Assembly (NCBI GenBank): GCA_030028905.1
Contig: JALDYZ010000005.1
Coordinates: 186,001 to 250,000, forward strand
Reading direction: 5' to 3'
Length of the DNA: 64,000 nucleotides
From: Ferirhizobium litorale
GTDB lineage: Bacteria > Pseudomonadota > Alphaproteobacteria > Rhizobiales > Rhizobiaceae
Shown here: positions 61,541 through 64,000 of the stretch, piece by piece
How the letters are laid out: each line of letters starts with the position of its first letter
Position numbering within the stretch: the stretch's first letter is position 1
The notes under the pieces: model-generated
What the model was told of the DNA's origin: nothing
The model's input: the letters and a program-made list of their open reading frames with translations, nothing else
Databases searched by the model: none
Program-made: the position numbers and the translations under genes

Positions 61541-62281
61541 TCAGACCATGCCGCCATTGGCGCGCAGCACCTGGCCGTTGATCCAGCCGCCATCCGGGCC
61601 GGAGAGGAAGGCGACGGCGGCGGCGATGTCGGCCGGTGTCGCCAGCCGCTCGAGCGGGTTCATCCTCGCCATCCGCTCGATCAAAGCCGCATCCTTGCCC
61701 TCGAGAAAAAGATCGGTCGCCGTCGGCCCGGGCGCCACCGCGTTGACGGTGATCGCCCGGCCGCGCATCTCCTTGGCGAGGATGGCCGTCAGCGTTTCCA
61801 CCGCCGCTTTGGTGGCGGTATAGACGCCGTAGTTTTCCAGCTTGAGGCCGACGACGCTGGTCGACAGGTTGACGATCCGGCCGCCGTCGCGCAACCGCTT
61901 TCCCGCTTCGCGCGACGTGTTGAAGGTGCCTTTCAGGTTGACGTCGATCTGGCGCTGGAACAGCGCGTCGTCGCTGGCCGCGATCGGGGAGAGCATCATG
62001 ATGCCGGCGTTGTTGACCAGCACGTCGACGCCGCCGAAAGCCGCTTCCGCCGCATCGAACATGCCGGCCACGGCAACCGCATCGCTGACATCGGCCCGGG
62101 TGGTCAGGGCACGGCCGCCCTTGTCCTCGATGCGGCGGACCACATCCTCTGCCTGCGCGGCATTGCCGGCATAGTTGACGACGACGGTGAAACCGTCGGC
62201 GGCCAGCCGCTCGGCGATCGCCGCGCCGATGCCGCGCGAGGCGCCCGTGACCAATGCAACCCTGTTCAAATTCTTGCTCAT
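61541..62281 (-). CDS. short-chain dehydrogenase/reductase (SDR family)
   Basis: 246-aa classical SDR. Cofactor motif TGASRGIGAAIAERLAADG; NNAGIMMLSPIA; catalytic Ser in NLSTSVVG and YTATKAA (Y-x-x-x-K); NAVAPGPTATDLFLEGK. Looks like 3-oxoacyl/quinone-type reductases often found next to LysR regulators. Start MSKNLNRVALVTG at 62281. Divergent from the LysR gene, which probably controls it; substrate unknown. Confidence 0.88.
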   Translation of the reverse strand: MSKNLNRVALVTGASRGIGAAIAERLAADGFTVVVNYAGNAAQAEDVVRRIEDKGGRALTTRADVSDAVAVAGMFDAAEAAFGGVDVLVNNAGIMMLSPIAASDDALFQRQIDVNLKGTFNTSREAGKRLRDGGRIVNLSTSVVGLKLENYGVYTATKAAVETLTAILAKEMRGRAITVNAVAPGPTATDLFLEGKDAALIERMARMNPLERLATPADIAAAVAFLSGPDGGWINGQVLRANGGMV

Positions 62282-62341
62282 GACTTGATCCTTCTTCGCT
62301 GAAGTTTTGTCGATGAGCACAGGGTGCCTCTTTTCCGAGTT

Positions 62342-62390
62342 CGGATAATCATGCATTATTCGCCTTCATTATCCGGAGAGTGCGAATAAT
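62342..62390. promoter_or_regulatory. four-copy C-G-[G/A]-ATAAT operator between SDR and LysR genes
   Basis: CGGATAAT (62342-62349, +), ATTATTCG (62355-62362, inverted), ATTATCCG (62368-62375, inverted) and CGAATAAT (62383-62390, +). Copies 1-2 form a palindrome with a 5-nt centre, and copy 4 overlaps the lysR start codon. The layout fits a LysR-type regulator binding as a tetramer and repressing its own gene. Confidence 0.6.
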
Positions 62391-63291
62391 GGATCGCTTC
62401 GATGCCATGCGGGTGTTTTCACGTGTCGTCGAAAGGCGCAGCTTCACCCTTGCCGCGGAAGATCTCGGCCTGCCGCGCTCGACCGTCACCGACGCCGTAA
62501 AACAATTGGAGGCGCGGCTCGGCGTGCAGCTGCTGCAGCGCACGACCCGGCATGTCGGCCCGACGCTCGACGGCGAGGCCTACCACCAGCGCTGCCTTGC
62601 CATTCTTGCCGACATCGAGGATGCGGAAGGCGCCTTTGCCGGCGCCCGCCCGAAAGGACTGCTGCGGGTCGACGTGCACGGCACGCTGGCACGGCATTTC
62701 GTGCTGCCGGGATTGCCATTCTTTCTCGAAACCTATCCGGATATCGAGATCTTCATGAGCGAGGGCGACCGGCTGGTCGATCCGGTGCGTGAAGGCATCG
62801 ACTGTGTGCTGCGGGTCGGCGAACCGCAGGCAAGCGAGATGATCGGCCGGCGGGTGGCGACGCTGGAGGAGGTGACTTGCGCGTCGCCGGACTATCTTGG
62901 GCGGCATGGGAGGCCCGAAAACCTTGCGGCCCTCGACGGGCACCGCATGGTCGGCTTTCGTTCTTCGGCGACCGGCGGCTTGCTGCCGCTCGAATTCACT
63001 CTGGACGGAAGCGTCCGCGAGATCACCTTGCCGGCGACCGTGATCGTCAACGCCGCGGAAAGCTACGTGGCCGCCGCCAGGTTAGGGCTCGGGATGATCC
63101 AGGTGCCGCGCTATCACGCCGAGGCCGATCTCGAGCGGGGCAGCCTGGTGGCGATCCTGCCGCAACACCCGCCGACGGCTACAGCGGTGACCGTGCTCTA
63201 TCCGCGCAACCGCCAGCTTTCACCACGGGTGAGGGTGTTCATCGACTGGCTTGTGGCGGAATTCCGGAATCCGAGTGCCGCCAAGCGATAG
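62389..63291 (+). CDS. LysR-family transcriptional regulator
   Basis: 300-aa. Winged HTH residues 1-60 (MDRFDAMRVFSRVVERRSFTLAAEDLGLPRSTVTDAVKQLEARLGVQLLQRTTRHV); periplasmic-binding-like effector domain from about 90 (GLLRVDVHGTLARHFVLPGLPFFLETYPDI). Belongs to the CrgA-like LysR group often seen beside SDR genes. Start ATG 62389; GGAG lies 10 nt upstream, and a GTG at 62380 would add three residues. Confidence 0.93.
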   Translation: MDRFDAMRVFSRVVERRSFTLAAEDLGLPRSTVTDAVKQLEARLGVQLLQRTTRHVGPTLDGEAYHQRCLAILADIEDAEGAFAGARPKGLLRVDVHGTLARHFVLPGLPFFLETYPDIEIFMSEGDRLVDPVREGIDCVLRVGEPQASEMIGRRVATLEEVTCASPDYLGRHGRPENLAALDGHRMVGFRSSATGGLLPLEFTLDGSVREITLPATVIVNAAESYVAAARLGLGMIQVPRYHAEADLERGSLVAILPQHPPTATAVTVLYPRNRQLSPRVRVFIDWLVAEFRNPSAAKR

Positions 63292-63413
63292 CGAAGGTGG
63301 TGGTGGCAGCTTTGGGCCAGAAAGGGGTCATAATGCGATCACCGGAGTGCGCCGCTGGAGCGGATTTACGCACGCTGCCAAACGCAGTAGAACAACACGG
63401 AGGCAAAAAAACC

Positions 63414-63491
63414 ATGTGGCAAAAAGCTATTGCGTTGCTGAACTTGGTCTTGGCCGCCAGTTCACAAGCCATATGGGACAGGTCGAGTTAA
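63414..63491 (+). CDS. 25-aa small hydrophobic ORF coupled to the next gene
   Basis: ATG 63414 has ACGGAGG 8 nt upstream. The product (25 aa) is mostly hydrophobic in residues 4-16, begins MWQKAIALLNLVLAASS and ends with a short charged tail. The TAA stop overlaps the next ATG by one base (TAATG). May be a true small protein or a leader that couples translation of the lipoprotein gene; I recognise no family. Confidence 0.5.
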   Translation: MWQKAIALLNLVLAASSQAIWDRSS

Positions 63492-64000
63492 TGGATTTGT
63501 GTCGGGGGGCAGTGGCAGGGCTCCTCTTGCTTGTCTGCCTTGTCGGATGCGCCACGCAGCGTGCGGAGGTCGCAACGCTGCCCGTCGCTGCGTCACCGAC
63601 GCTGCAAAGCACTCATGCCGCTCGTTCGCAACAGAGCTCCACGACCTTCGACCTCCTCTACATTACCGACCGGGCACCCGAAACCGCGTCGGACAGCACA
63701 TTGTCGTACGGTGCCGAGAGAGCCATATTTTTGAGCTTCGGATCGGTGTCGGTCACCCCGACACGCAGCTCTCCCAGCAGCGAAAGCAAATTGCGGGTCG
63801 GCGCGGTTTCCGAGACTGGACGGTTTCCAGCGACACCCTACGGCGTCGTGGCAACCGAAAACGGGCTAAGCCGCACACCGGCGGCAGTCGCGGAGCATGA
63901 ACAGGCTTCCGCATTGCTGCAGGCCGAAGTCACTCGTCGTCTCGCAATAGCCAGTCGCAAGGAAGTCGTGGTCTTTATCCATGGATACAACAACAGCTTC
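63491..64000 (+). CDS. DUF900-type alpha/beta-hydrolase lipoprotein (3' end outside window)
   Basis: 170 codons, open to the window end. Lipoprotein signal: hydrophobic residues 7-19 then lipobox L-V-G-C with Cys20. The mature part starts with a low-complexity linker, then TFDLLYITDRAPE, SYGAERA, SFGSVSVTP, and the last visible part EVVVFIHGYNNSF. These are typical of the DUF900 esterase-like family (HGYN with an oxyanion His-Gly); the catalytic Ser would lie just past the window. Likely anchored in the outer membrane. No ribosome site of its own other than coupling to the 25-codon ORF. Confidence 0.8.
   Translation, partial: MDLCRGAVAGLLLLVCLVGCATQRAEVATLPVAASPTLQSTHAARSQQSSTTFDLLYITDRAPETASDSTLSYGAERAIFLSFGSVSVTPTRSSPSSESKLRVGAVSETGRFPATPYGVVATENGLSRTPAAVAEHEQASALLQAEVTRRLAIASRKEVVVFIHGYNNSF

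Noticed and set aside
1-64000. CRISPR arrays, tRNA/rRNA genes, insertion sequences and phage genes
   Set aside because: I saw no regularly spaced repeats, no cloverleaf or rRNA-like conserved segments, and no transposase, integrase or phage structural motifs. A dedicated tRNA or IS search would be needed to exclude small fragments.

Overview
The window reads as part of a large secondary replicon (plasmid or chromid) of an alphaproteobacterium of the Rhizobiaceae type. The key evidence is a complete repABC replication/partition operon at 36.5-40.4 kb, with the antisense RNA between repB and repC and an AT-rich stretch inside repC. GC-rich coding with long antisense open frames, GGAGG-type ribosome binding sites, many TRAP transporters and a HutF/HutG-type histidine pathway all fit that group. 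I cannot name the species. I see no IS element, CRISPR array, tRNA or rRNA gene.

Layout. 0-0.5 kb: 3'-truncated msrA. 0.6-14.2 kb: a sugar-acid catabolic island. A leftward operon (DenD-like dehydrogenase, 3-hydroxyisobutyrate-dehydrogenase-like enzyme, XylD-like dehydratase) faces a rightward set (FAD-linked 2-hydroxyacid dehydrogenase, GntR regulator, XylX-like FAH-family enzyme, TRAP DctQ-M-P). It is followed by two EamA exporters and an enolase-superfamily sugar-acid dehydratase or racemase. A TTGTC[A/T]GA[C/T] operator recurs in three promoter regions here and suggests one regulon. 14.6-18 kb: alpha/beta hydrolase, nitrilase-family amidohydrolase and a Gfo/Idh/MocA oxidoreductase, the last in operon with the uronate genes. 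18-27.9 kb: hexuronate module. uxuB-uxuA-gfo (leftward) and uxaC-TRAP(PQM)-gntR-kduI-kduD-kdgF (rightward) diverge from a shared operator and together would bring glucuronate/galacturonate and unsaturated uronates to 2-keto-3-deoxygluconate. 28-29.7 kb: EamA exporter and HAD phosphatase. 29.8-36 kb: GntR, PLP-dependent Cys/Met-family enzyme and a complete carbohydrate-type ABC importer.

36-40.4 kb: repABC, with two parS-like 16-mers and a structured leader upstream of repA. 40.5-51 kb: YigZ protein, small membrane protein, PbpC plus a giant periplasmic alpha-2-macroglobulin (a defence and wall-repair pair), acetate kinase and an SPW-repeat membrane protein. 51.2-61.5 kb: a DDAH/arginine-deiminase-family hydrolase, formaldehyde-glutathione synthase, then the histidine-utilisation cluster: hutI-H-G-U, a GATE-domain permease and hutD leftward, hutF rightward, with a HutC-type operator between hutI and hutF. 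No hutC gene is present. 61.5-64 kb: an SDR and a divergent LysR regulator sharing a four-copy operator, then a 25-codon ORF coupled to a DUF900-type lipoprotein cut by the window end.

Overall this is a replicon backbone loaded with plant- and soil-derived carbon and nitrogen catabolism: sugar acids, pectin/alginate-type uronates and histidine. Each module has its own uptake system and local regulator.
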